Assembly: GCA_020881915.1 (NCBI GenBank)
Contig: JAJFPB010000005.1
Coordinates: forward strand, 744,001-808,000
DNA: 64,000 bases
Direction: 5' to 3'
From: Paramyrothecium sp. XJ0827
Lineage: Eukaryota; Ascomycota; Sordariomycetes; Hypocreales; Stachybotryaceae
Of the stretch, positions 1-10,377 are shown piece after piece (positions within the stretch are counted from its first letter, which is position 1; every line of letters starts with the position of its first letter). The notes beneath the pieces are model-generated. The model was given only the letters and a program-made list of their open reading frames with translations, did no database searches and was not told where the DNA came from. Made by a program: the position numbers and the translations under genes.

Positions 1-2470
1 GGAGGGAGCCCGTCCCAGCCCCTCGGGAGCCAGTGGCAGCGCGAGACTGAGCAGAGCCGCGCAGGACCTCAAACGCGGTCGGCGCTGGGCAGCCCAGCTG
101 ATCTTCGAGAAAGGGGTGCAGTGGAGAATGTTCTCTACAGGGTGCGTGCGGTGTTCTGATTTTCTTCGCTTAAACCATGCGGATATTTTTAACCTGGTTA
201 ATCTATTGTAAGAAACGGGATCATCCAACACGTAGAACGCCGATCTAATGAGGTAACTCGTCTAGCGTACCTAGCCTGTGACTGATTTCGTGCCGACGAT
301 CATCCGCGCGGCCGGCTAGTTCGCCCAGAGCTGGGTTCGGAGACATTTCTCTGGAAATGAACCCTGTGTCTGCCCGCTCCGCTCATCTCCAACATGGAGG
401 GACGAGAGGGATGTGGCTGTGCGTGCCGGCTCGCAGGGCTGAATCCACCAACTGTCTGTTCGTCGAGTCCCGCGATGGAAAAATGGAGGCTGAGCGCCGC
501 CAACCCTGATCCCCAGTGTTTGTGCTCCCTCCTCCCTCCCGTGCTTTTGAGCCCAGACTGGCAACGGCTCACTAAGCACTGGATTCATGTTCGCCATCAT
601 GTTGATTGATTGCCAAGCGAATCCTTTCGATCTCGTTTCACTTTGAGCCTCAACAGCACTGTTGAGTTTTTTTCCTTCCCTGGTTCTTCCATCCTGGTCT
701 ATGCATCAAGACGTCCCTGTCAAGCTGAGCGGAAAAGTGCAAAAATACCCGTTTCTTGCTTTCGGCGGCCGGGACCCCTCACCCGCAGACAGGCAGACGC
801 CACCAGCTCCCACATGCATCATCATGTGCCGCCTGCAAGGACACGATAACTCCGAAATGTGAATTAATAAGGAAGTGATGGTGACATGATTACGTATGCA
901 TACGTAGTGTTGGGAATGAAGGTCTCGCTGGTTGAGCCAGGCAGTCACAGTGAGGTGAGCTCGGACCTCACTACCCTCACTGCCTGGCGAGGTCCGCTAT
1001 TTTGGGACGATGGAAGAGTAGCGTACTCTGTAGCTTACCAACTCCTTCAATAGCGACGATTCTGCCACGCGAAAAATAGAGAGGCGATTGATGTCCGTTG
1101 CTTACCATCAGGACACTGTGGCGAGACGACACCATCTCGGTGGCATGGCTTGCTCGGATCGACGAGTCTCATCGGTGCCGCTCCCGTCCCGCAGTCGTGT
1201 CATTACTTGCAGGAGGTAGGACTCGACCCACGTAGTCGACAATTCGATGGTGATGGCGACGAGCCAATCAGGGGCCGGTATGGATGCCATCCGAGGGGTG
1301 CTGCAACGGTCAAGGTGCTTACAGGGTACGAATCCCAAAGCAGTTATCGATGCTCCGGCCCAGACAAAGAGAAGTACTATAGGACTCTAAAGATACGCTT
1401 TTGCTGCTACCTGATTTGTGGCAAAAACTAAACCACTAGTCTGATTTGTAAATGGAAAAATGACCTTGACTGTTCCTTCGTTTCCGATTCCCAGACACGG
1501 AGTTTGTGTGCAGTGGGGATACGCAGGCAAGGAGTTTTGGTGTGGCTACTCGTGCGGAAGTGGAGCGTGACAAAACAGAACGAGCTTCGTTTCCTGCTCT
1601 AGTCAAATGGACACACAGATGGTGCTGCGCTAGAAAACGCTCAACGACATCATCATCGTGGGTGTAGCTCGTAGATGCCGACGGGCAGTATGCAAGGCTG
1701 AACAGGCGGAGCAGCAGCTAGGAACCCGCCGGCAGCGATCAGAGGGGTCATCTGCGACAATCCACAGAGGCTGTGAGGGCAGCTCTGGGTGTGGCTCCTG
1801 GTCCGTTTGGATGAGGCTCTCGGTGGAGAGCGCGCTGTGGCTTGATTGACGAATGGTGAAGCAGGAGAAGAGCCGGGGGACCTTGGCTGTGGGGAGGGAG
1901 CCAAGTGGCCCGAGTCCACTCTGTGGCAGCAGGAAAAAGCAAGCCCGCAGGATTGAGCTATGCACAGCCTCAAGCAGCCGGCCCCCAAAGCCCACCCGTG
2001 GCACGCGGCTGAGAGGGAAATGAGTGCCAGGAGATGGACACGGAGAATATAACGAGGGAAAAGGAGAGGCCGCCACACCTCCGACGGAGATTAGCGACGC
2101 GCCTGATTCGCCAGCCTCGAGCAACTCGGGGCTTGCACTTAGGTCTTACTGTGGCTTGATGGGAAAAACCTGCCGAGTTGATGTTGCATGGCCCATTTGG
2201 CTGCCTCTGAGTACCGACAGCTCGTTCGTATGCATGCAAGTCATTTGACGAGTGTCTGCCAGAACGGCTGCCGCGATGGTGAGGCTGTGCAGTCGCAGCC
2301 GTAGGGTCAGAACTTTCCCACCTGCACATTATTCGTCAATCGGACGTGCATCAGTAAGAAAGAAGGGCAAAAAGGGGTGGTGATGGTTGCTTTGGTGGTG
2401 GTAGTTTCGGGGAAGAGGTGGAGGGACGGCGGGAGTCGTTGCAGCGAATGCATCCAATGTGCAATGCAGT

Positions 2471-2496
2471 AGCAGCAGCAGCAGCAGCAGCAGCAG
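2471..2496. repeat. AGC trinucleotide microsatellite
   Basis: Nearly nine perfect AGC units in a non-coding region. It is followed by GGAGG and preceded by GGT/GGTGG-rich DNA. Likely length-variable between strains. Confidence 0.9.
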
Positions 2497-2745
2497 GAGG
2501 AGGTTGCCTTTGCAGCGGGGGAACGGGATGGTGACGCGCATGTGAAAAACGAAAACCTCGTCCCAAGGGACGGGACGAACACGAAAAGATTATTGCTCAT
2601 TCATCGTGCATCTGCATTAGTTGGCAGGGTGTGTGGTGTGCGTTGGAGAATCGCGCAGCTTCTGAGTGGCTTTCGTCGCCATGGCGTCAACGCGCAAATG
2701 CGCTGAAATGCCAAATTTCGCAGGACCTCCCATTTGCGCAACACG

Positions 2746-2761
2746 AAAAAAAAAAAAAAAA
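2746..2761. repeat. A16 homopolymer
   Basis: Run of sixteen A on the plus strand in non-coding DNA. A possible assembly or length-polymorphism site. Confidence 0.9.
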
Positions 2762-4232
2762 GTGACCTGCGCACCTCGGGGTTTGCTGCACTGTCTTGTC
2801 TCAAGCGACTTCTTCCACTTCCCGCCGCTCCTCTCCACTCTTGTGCCATTATCCCGCGTAGGACTTTACTTTTCTCTCCACCATTTCTTTACTCTTTTCT
2901 TTCCTATCTCGTCCGAGCCCACAGTGTTGACTTGCAGCAAGTGGTTCCAGGGATGGGATGGGGGGAGAAACACCCCAAGTGACTCACATCCCCGGCCTGC
3001 ACTAGAGACCAGGCCTCATGTGATGCTGGTGCCTTGTGGCCCGAGTCCACACCCCAAGGCTGCAAGCATTCTGTTGCATCCACCATTCACACCAAGGAGC
3101 AGCACTCGCTCCCACTCACCCACACGCGCAGACACACACGCCCCTCCCAAACTCTCCCCTCTGTCGTCTCGACCCATATTCACCTCGACAATGACCAAAT
3201 AGCGAGTTGATCAGACCGAAAGTCCTAGAACGCGCAAGCAATCACGACGAGTCCAGGTCCGTCCGGGGTGCGGCAAACTGCACATTGGCATTGAATGCAC
3301 GTCAATCTCGCGCTCGACGGAGCGCCGACCGGGCCCATTTGGCAGCGTCCAGCTCACCAATGAGCCAAGTTCGTCGGAAGCTTCCAATGGCGGCCGCCAT
3401 GAGAGAAGCCCGTTTGATCAAGCGCCCTGGCCTATGACACTGGCCGGCGTCGCAGAGAGCCAGCGCCCACAGCTGTCCGCACCACCACTCTCTGATGCAC
3501 AGAAACCCTCCCGAGGAGCAAAGCCGAAACGTGCACAACCAACTGCATAGCTCTCTGCACAAATCCCATCTCTTCTTTTCGTTTTCCAGACGTCTGGCGG
3601 TTGCTATTTTCTCCACGATGGCACCGTTCGACGGCCTCTCGAGGGCCTTAACCTGTGGGGCCTCCGAACCAACGTCGGACTTCGGCGGCTGTATGAGCGT
3701 CTATTCTATTCTCCTACTTTGACAGCTCTTGGCTGATGATGGCTGCCGTCCCTCCTGTCTTCCCATATGCCCCGGCCAGTGGCTCAGCCCAGCATCGCCC
3801 TCAAGCCCTCTCTACCCTTTCCCTCCCTCCCCCACCACCCCTGCCATCCCAGACTCCACCTTGGCCTCCCCAGGACAGTCATCGGTCGAGCGTAGGACCT
3901 CAAGGCAGACGCCGCCTCGACAGGGGTCAGCAAAATAGCTTGAGCCTTGAGCTGCCTCTCACTCTCTCCTCGCTGATGCCACACCCTTACCCTCCAGTCT
4001 GCGCACCCATTCAATGCCAATCCTTGTACGCTCACCCCCTACCCTCTCCCCATTCTCCAAAAGTTGCTGCTCCCATTTATTATCATGCCCCATCCCCACG
4101 ACAGTCCACACATTTTCTACTTCCCAGCAGACCACATTCAACTCAATTACTTATATCCCTCCAAGATCCCTCTCTTGTCTCTTGGCTTCATACCCTCTTG
4201 TTATACACCAAGCAATCTACTAGACGCGCGGA

Positions 4233-4240
4233 TATATAAA
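4233..4240 (+). promoter_or_regulatory. TATA box for the Arg/Ser-rich protein gene
   Basis: TATATAAA lies 76 bp upstream of the expected translation start at 4309. The interval is C/T-rich with CAAG and CACA motifs, as in fungal core promoters, and contains no ATG. This limits where translation of the downstream gene can begin. Confidence 0.6.
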
Positions 4241-4308
4241 GCATACCCGCCCTTCCATCCGCTCAAGACACACTCTCTACTCGTCTTCCTCAGAGCACCA
4301 CCACCACC

Positions 4309-5586
4309 ATATCTTACCAACGCACCTACCGCGAAGCTACTGTTCCCACACGCGTCGACAAGCTGCACCCAGCTCAGTCTTCTACTACCAAGTTGGCTTC
4401 TCCTCAGCTCCCGTCTACGCCTGTAGTCATCATCGAGAACCGCGTCTCGAACCGCCGCCGGTCGAGCTCCCACAGAGAGCGCCGCTTCAGCCTACCTCAG
4501 TCGTCGGCGAGGCTTGCCCGTCCGACGCCCATAGTCACCCAGGAGCACCCTCCTGTGGCTAGAACCACCACCGCCCAACCTCACACCTACAACTCAGACA
4601 CAATGTGCACCACCAACGAGTTCGTCTCAGACAGTGGCAGGCCTATCAGGCAGACCACCACTCTCTGCCACAAGTCTCGCAATGGCCAACCTTGCAACGA
4701 TAGGCCCTCTTTCCAGATTCCCGAAGGGTACTTTGCCAGATCAGCACCGGCTGCCTCCTCCTACCTGACCCCGCAACTGCCACCGACTCCCTCATACACG
4801 CCTCGCTCTGGTACACCCAACTACCGCTCTGGCGATGAGTCGGATCGCTCAGGCTCCTCCAGCAGGAGCAAGAGACGCTCCTCGGGCATCTACGTCAGCG
4901 TCAATGGCCAAAAGGTTGTCGACATGAACCACGGCGAGCGCCGCCGCAGCCGCGATCGAGTCGTCCTCGTCGACAGCCCACCTACACCTCCTCAGACGTA
5001 CCCTGCGCCTCGCACGGCACCCCCCTCACCGTCTATGCCTTACATTGTCGACGCACCTGCTCTTCGCCGCGCTACTTCCACTCGCCGGCCTGTCGTTGTC
5101 GACGACCGCCCTCGTGTTACCATTGAGCTCCTCGATCCCTCCCCCTCAAGACGCCACGGCCGCCACTCCTCCACAAGCTCCCATGAGAGCCGTCACTCGC
5201 GCCACTCATCATACTCTGACGAGGAGGAACGCCAGCGACGACGCGAACGTCGCGAGGAAGAGCGTCGTGCTGCGGAGAAGGAGCTCAAGGAGCAAGCGAA
5301 GCGTGCGCGCATTGCCAAGGCAAACAAGGAGATCAACAGCCGCCCTGTCGCGCCCACGCCGCCTCCCCCCCCTCGTCACTCTTCTGCCTTTGCGCGCCCC
5401 GTCGTTGAGGTGCCCAACACTGGCGCGGAGCTCGCCGAGGCTGTCCGCCGAATGCGCATCAACGAGGACGAGGCCCAGCGCCAGCGTCTTCTTGAGCGTA
5501 TCCAGCCCAAGCGCCACGCCACAGTTGGCCATGGCAGCCGGCGGACGCGGGTGGTCTATGACGACGGCACCTACCGCTGGGAGTAA
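4309..5586 (+). CDS. Arg/Ser/Pro-rich conserved fungal protein, start codon in doubt
   Basis: One intronless frame is open from 4240 to the TAA at 5584-5586. It encodes a hydrophilic, probably disordered protein rich in Arg, Ser and Pro, with a charged helix-prone stretch (EERQRRRERREEERR) in the last third and a conserved-looking end (VVYDDGTYRWE). No enzymatic domain is visible. The natural start should be at 4309, where the context ACCACC-ATA-TCTTAC opens a plausible N-terminus (SYQRTYREATVPTRVDKLHP), but that codon is ATA. The first in-frame ATG is at 4603, inside the MCTTNEFVSDSG segment, and would cut about 98 residues. The TATA box at 4233 makes an upstream coding exon unlikely. A gene finder would probably report 4603-5586 (327 aa). 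Possible explanations are a near-cognate AUA start, a strain mutation, or a base error. The function is unknown. Confidence 0.75.
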   Translation: MSYQRTYREATVPTRVDKLHPAQSSTTKLASPQLPSTPVVIIENRVSNRRRSSSHRERRFSLPQSSARLARPTPIVTQEHPPVARTTTAQPHTYNSDTMCTTNEFVSDSGRPIRQTTTLCHKSRNGQPCNDRPSFQIPEGYFARSAPAASSYLTPQLPPTPSYTPRSGTPNYRSGDESDRSGSSSRSKRRSSGIYVSVNGQKVVDMNHGERRRSRDRVVLVDSPPTPPQTYPAPRTAPPSPSMPYIVDAPALRRATSTRRPVVVDDRPRVTIELLDPSPSRRHGRHSSTSSHESRHSRHSSYSDEEERQRRRERREEERRAAEKELKEQAKRARIAKANKEINSRPVAPTPPPPPRHSSAFARPVVEVPNTGAELAEAVRRMRINEDEAQRQRLLERIQPKRHATVGHGSRRTRVVYDDGTYRWE

Positions 5587-6666
5587 ATGATTTCGCTAGC
5601 TTGTTTTTCACGAGTATTGATTTCTTTTCTTTGGTTCTATAGACTTGGCAGGCAATCTCGTTCGCTGCTTTGGGAACATTTGTTTTATTTACTGTTTTAT
5701 GCTTTATGTACGTACAGCTTTGGGAATTATCAACAGAACCAAAGATAGAGATATCAAGGACGGAACCTAGCGGGATGCGACGGGAACGAGTGTTGTGATA
5801 TTACAGCGATTTGATTTGGGAATATTTTATCATGGAAATGCTACTGCAGCTGGAGATACCACCTTGGGAATTAATTACTCGCACAATGGGTGATTAGGAA
5901 AAATTACACTGGAAAATAAAAGAGCAATCCCTCGGGACCGAGGGATTGGAAGTTATGAACAACATGAACCGGACCACCTTGCAATGTGATACATGATAGT
6001 GACTGTCCATCGTTGGCTGCTACATGCTATGATGCTTGAAACTGCTCTGGGAGGGGCCATGGCCTGCTTAGAGCACCTCAGCCCCTTCCTCTGGCCCCCA
6101 TTGTTGGGTGACAGGTTACTGCAGCGCTGAACTTGGAGTGAGCAGTCATCAGCTGCTCCCGCCCACGACATGCCTCCTCACCGCGGAGAGATTCAACGCG
6201 TCATGTGCACAATGTGCACTACCAATGCTACGTAACTCGTATTACGGAACCCGTTGTCCGGTCGCCCAGGACTACACGCCGTCTCAGCCCAGGAAAAGGC
6301 GAGCCCTGCGACACAGTGTTCCTGCGCCCTTATGACCTCACCAGACATGAGGATACTATTCACAACGCGCACTAGCAGAAGTGCGATGCAACTTGTGCAC
6401 TGAGGAGAAGACATTCGGCTGTATGGATGCCCTTGCCAGGCACTACACAGTTTGCCATCCTGATGTGGAAATACCCGGCAAGCACAGTCGTCGAGGAGGG
6501 GTGTGACGGATGGCCACCGAACCCGAGCACCGATCCGCGCACCAACAGCCCCCGTTGCCTCGGTCGGTTGGTAGAAGAGTCTAGGCTGCCCTGGAACCCG
6601 TCCTGATCCCTAGGCAGCACGATTCTCTCGGCTGTATGTAGCACGTAGGGTATCGCCAAGAAGGCA
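5587..6666. other. Intergenic region between convergent genes
   Basis: No gene seen. It holds the 3' regions of the Arg/Ser-rich gene and of the Aurora kinase gene, which point towards each other, plus the perfect hairpin at 5925-5948. Confidence 0.6.
5925..5948. repeat. Perfect 11-bp inverted repeat (hairpin)
   Basis: CAATCCCTCGG and its exact reverse complement are separated only by GA. It lies about 340 bp after the stop of the upstream gene. It could be a 3' UTR stem-loop or a relic of a small inverted-repeat element. Confidence 0.7.
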
Positions 6667-7907
6667 TCAGGTGCTCTCGACCTTTGCGGCCGTGCGGCCG
6701 TTTCGACAGTGCTTGAGAATCCAAGGGTGTTCTTGGACCTGTTCTAGGGAAAGCCTCTTCTCGGGGTCAACGACTAGTAGCTGGTCTTTATGTCAGCCTT
6801 CTGCTCGATGGTCAAATAGCCATGCGGGAAGTACACACCCCTTTGATTAGGTCTCGGGCTTCGGAGCTGACGAATGACGGGACCTTCATGTCCCCTCTCG
6901 CAATCCTGCGGGTCGTCATGACGGGCGCGTCCTCGAAAGGCGCCTCTCCAACCAGGAACTCGTACGTCAGGACGCCCAGGGCCCACAGGTCGACCTTCTC
7001 GTCGTAGGACCCATCCGCAGTCCGCGGCACCACCATCTCGGGCGGCAGGTAATCCAGCGTCCCGCAGTACGTCTTCCGGCGGTTGCCCGGCGCGTGCACG
7101 CTCCACCCGAAGTCGGCAATCTTGACCTCGCCGTGGACGCCCACGAGGATGTTCTCGGGCTTGATGTCCCGGTGGATGATGTGCTTGCGGTGCAGGTAGC
7201 GCAGCGCGCTGGCCATCTGCGCGACGTACCGCGCCGCCGCGGCCTCGGGGAAGCGCTGCGCCCGGCGCAGGTGCTTGTACAGCTCCCCCTTGCCGGCGAA
7301 CTCGAGGATCAGGACGACGCGCTTGCTGTCGTGGAAGTGGCCGTACAGCCGGAGGACGTTGGGGTGGCGGAGGTTGCTCTGGATCTCGATCTCGCGCTGG
7401 ACCTGCTTCTCGCAGCGGTTCTGCTGCAGCTCGCTCTTGTGCAGGACCTTGAGGGCGCAGATGAAGCCGTGCTGGCGCTCGCGGGCGAGGTAGACGCGCC
7501 CGAACTTGCCCTTGCCGAGGGGCTTGCCGATCTCGAACATGCCCAGGTGCATGGGCTTGATGGCCGGCTGTTTCCGGAGAATGGGCTGCGCAGTCTCTTT
7601 TGAAGCTGAGCCGTCCGGCCTCGTCTTGTTTTCTGCTCTAGTAGGGACGGGCTTTCGCTTCGGTGACGCTGGGCCGCGAGCGATCGGCGCCGACTTGTGT
7701 GAGGCATGGCTCTGGAAGCCGGTGGCGACAACATCTATGCAGTCGGAGATGGCAGAGACTGTCACTGTAGCTTTGAGCTGGCTTAAGAATTAGACTCTAC
7801 GGGTAGCTCAATTGGAGTATTTCTTTGACTACCTTGGACTCATAATTCTTGTCATCATCCTTGATTGACAAGCTCTGGAGCTGTGCTTCGAGAGCTTGGG
7901 TTGCCAT
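6667..7907 (-). CDS. ipl1: Aurora-type serine/threonine protein kinase (Ipl1/Ark1)
   Basis: Mitotic kinase expected to work in the chromosomal passenger complex on kinetochore-microtubule attachment. I splice three exons on the minus strand: 7907-7833, 7777-6839 and 6780-6667. The introns are 55 and 58 bp with GTAGTC/CAG and GTGTGT/CAG ends, and all junctions are in phase, giving 375 aa. The kinase domain spans about residues 105-370: glycine loop [12 protein letters not shown] (about 110-121), catalytic Lys in ALK (about 135), HRDIKPEN (about 228-235), DFGWS (about 247) and an activation loop RRKTYCGT with the Aurora-type Thr (about 261), then LPPEM. The last exon supplies [14 protein letters not shown] and the HPWI motif that close the C lobe. 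The basic N-terminal tail is poorly conserved, as in the family. Without the last intron the frame ends prematurely after DLIKGV. Confidence 0.93.
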
Positions 7908-9309
7908 GGTTATTCTTTCCAGCGGTGCGGGGGAAATCGCCACAGTATTGTCAATGAAAGGCAGAGCAATCAAACTACATCTACGCGAAAAACATCGAAA
8001 CAAGGCTATATTGACGAGAATTGAGAAAGACATGGTAGCAATGGGAGTTGGCCGACCGCCCTTCAGCGACGTTGCGGGGCAACGGCCGTTGTTGGTTGCG
8101 CGTTGAACCTGCAAGACATGTACGTGATGCAGCTACGGCAGCCTCAATGGCCAATGGAATCAATCATTGATCAGCGGGATCTCCAACATGTGGAAATTCG
8201 TGCACGACAGCATTCAGTGCCACCCTCGGATTTTCGTTCTCTGGTAGCCCACGAACTGGGGAAGCCATGGGGGTTTAATATCCGTAGGGCGAGCGGTGGA
8301 GGCTCTAGGTGGAGGCTTCCGTTGGATTGACAGGGTCCGCCTGTGTAATTAATTGTCTTGTCCAATTTCGTGACGACTTTGCATCCACCGAGATGAGTAG
8401 ACAGTCAAAAGTGTGCTTAACTGTAGGGAGGATTGCGGCAGACAATGCCTCGATACATTGGAGGCATGAATTGAGCTGGTCCGCGGGAGTCAATCCTCGT
8501 CCCTCAATTGCAACAACCATCGGCACTCATTCTCACCCTGGCATGTTCTGCCTAAATCCCCCGCATCTGCGATTGCATCGTGCTTCTGCTTGCCGATATC
8601 GTCAACATGCCTCTTGTACAGCGTTCTGACTCACTCGCTCGCGCACCGCCGAAAGCACACGCCCCTCCTCTCCACCCACACTGTCGACGGGCCTTGCATG
8701 CCCTTTTCCTGTCCCGTCCTATCTCGTTCCCGTTCCCCCATCGTCCTGCTCATGACCCTCCCCATTGCCCCGCAGCTTATCGATAAACACCCACCTGCTG
8801 CCTGGTCTGGGCCGCCGGCGTGGGGTGAAGCCTCGGTGGGCCTCACCTGTTGACTCTTCCCCCGTGGACGGGTGGAGGACATGCCATCAAGGTCCGGAGC
8901 GGAGGCCAATGGGGTCATGCACGCCCCTGTCACGGTGAGCGCACTGGCTTGTAAGACACTGTTTCTCCTTCTTCGGGAGGCCTTCTGCAGTCATTCTTAT
9001 GCGACATCTGAGGCCGAACTGTGCTGTGGCTGGTGGTGTTGCGCTGTAAGCGGAGCGTCCAAAACTTGTCGGATTGATTGCCCTTGGCGCAACTGCTGTA
9101 TGCGGATTGATGGAATGGCCAAGCATCTGACATTTAACACCTGAAGGCAAGGTAAATCCAGCTCTATTGTGAGGCTTCATCGAGAATTATGAGTTGCTGC
9201 AGCGGCTCATCGCCAACCGAAACAGCACCGCCGTGGTATCTAATCTAGTTACACAAAATACAATTGTTCCAAATCACAACATAAAGGACCGCGAAGGCCA
9301 TGTCAACGC
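7908..9309. other. Intergenic region upstream of the Aurora kinase
   Basis: No gene seen. It holds the promoter side of the kinase gene and the 3' flank of the secreted-protein gene. Small frames on both strands do not resemble proteins. Confidence 0.6.
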
Positions 9310-10377
9310 TCACAAGATCACAAATAGAGCCCAAAGTAACGAAAACGCAGAGACCAAAACTCCAAAGGCGCCTCCTGTCCGCCGCGGCCTTGCGGCGGAA
9401 ATCTCTGGTGACTGCCTCTTCGATATCATGCTTGTATAATGCTGGCGTCTTGCCGTGCTGCCGTAGGGAAAGAGAGAGGTCTCGACAGGCTTGCTCTGCA
9501 GCTCGCCCGTGCACCAGAATGCATAGCTCGCCGCCTCCTCGCGGCCCATTTCAATGCACGAGTCCGCCCCGTTGGTCGCCATCAGGTTCTCGTTGACCTT
9601 TCGCAGCGCCGCTGGCTGGCCCTTGCACCCGGTGCCGGCGTACTGTGCGAAGAGCGCCTCGGTGCCGTCCGGGCACAGCGCGTTGCGGTAGATCTTGAGG
9701 CGGTGCCGGGGCTCAATGTCGAGGCAGTTGTCCGCCTCGGTGCGCTTGAAGCTCAAGCGCGGCGCGGCCTCGAGGCCTGACAGCCCGGGAACGTAGCAGG
9801 CCGAGTCGCTGACAGAGGCTGTCGTCAGCCGTGGTTTGGCGTCGGCTAGAGACGAGGGCGGTGGAGGTTGGCTAATCTTGAGCATATCTAGAGGCTCGAT
9901 GGCCTCCGTATTGTCGCAGCGAAAAGCCATAGACCACTGGCCCCTTGGCGGCGTGATGGCCCTTTTGGACTGGCTCCATACGGCTTTGCTGAGACAGTGC
10001 CCAGGTCCAGAATTTGACCGCTCCTCGTACCAAGTCGGATGGGCGAAGTCCCCGGTGCAGTCGGCACTCGGGTAGATGGCCAGGTACGGGGCCGCCTTTC
10101 CCCCGGGACATCGCCCGCCGTGCGCGATGTGGACGTTGTTGTCCAGCGTGAAATCCGCCGTCACGCAGACATTGACGGGCACATGGACGTCCTTCTTGCG
10201 CTGGCCCCGCTCGGGAGAGCAGGGAAACTTGGGACTGTTGTAGATGCTGAGCCGGGCATCGCGCCCGGGGTACGCATAGTCGCCGGCAAGCGGCCACTGC
10301 TCATTGACTTGTGCGTAGGCCGAAGTTGTGTAAGTCACCGCTGCCAGCGCGGCGATGGTCCGTATCGAGTGAACCAT
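9310..10377 (-). CDS. Secreted Cys-containing orphan protein, possibly GPI-anchored
   Basis: Single-exon gene, 355 aa from the ATG at 10377 (27 earlier in-frame codons lack signal-peptide character). Residues 1-23 form a signal peptide (hydrophobic IAALAAVTYTTSAYA, cleavage before QVNEQW). The mature protein has many scattered Cys (for example NVCVTADF, GGRCPGG, ADCTGDF, FRCDN, DNCLDIEP, GTGCKG, DSCIE, FWCTGEL). The extreme C-terminus is a hydrophobic stretch (FGVLVSAFSLLWALFVIL) after a Ser/Arg/Gly-rich linker, which fits a GPI-anchor signal. Two similar halves can be suspected, since both contain a RLSxxxxx...C...L.IY pattern (DARLSIYN / PRLSFKRT...LKIYRN). I do not recognise the family. 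A cell-wall or surface role is only an inference from targeting signals. Confidence 0.7.
   Translation of the reverse strand: MVHSIRTIAALAAVTYTTSAYAQVNEQWPLAGDYAYPGRDARLSIYNSPKFPCSPERGQRKKDVHVPVNVCVTADFTLDNNVHIAHGGRCPGGKAAPYLAIYPSADCTGDFAHPTWYEERSNSGPGHCLSKAVWSQSKRAITPPRGQWSMAFRCDNTEAIEPLDMLKISQPPPPSSLADAKPRLTTASVSDSACYVPGLSGLEAAPRLSFKRTEADNCLDIEPRHRLKIYRNALCPDGTEALFAQYAGTGCKGQPAALRKVNENLMATNGADSCIEMGREEAASYAFWCTGELQSKPVETSLFPYGSTARRQHYTSMISKRQSPEISAARPRRTGGAFGVLVSAFSLLWALFVIL

Larger units (their letters stand above)
1..4232. other. Gene-poor left flank and long leader region
   Basis: I see no convincing gene here. Open frames are short, overlap on both strands and lack coding-like codon use. 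Several pyrimidine-rich stretches (about 2800-3200 and 3700-4300) look like promoter or 5' leader DNA of the gene starting near 4309. At the extreme left edge two forward frames are open for 50-75 codons from base 1 and could be the 3' end of a gene lying outside, but nothing recognisable is encoded. Confidence 0.5.

Noticed and set aside
1..225. Open frames at the left edge as the possible 3' end of a gene
   Set aside because: Two frames are open, neither encodes a recognisable C-terminus, so no call was made.
2666..3202. 178-codon plus frame containing the A16 tract
   Set aside because: Reads through a homopolymer and pyrimidine-rich leader DNA; not protein-like.
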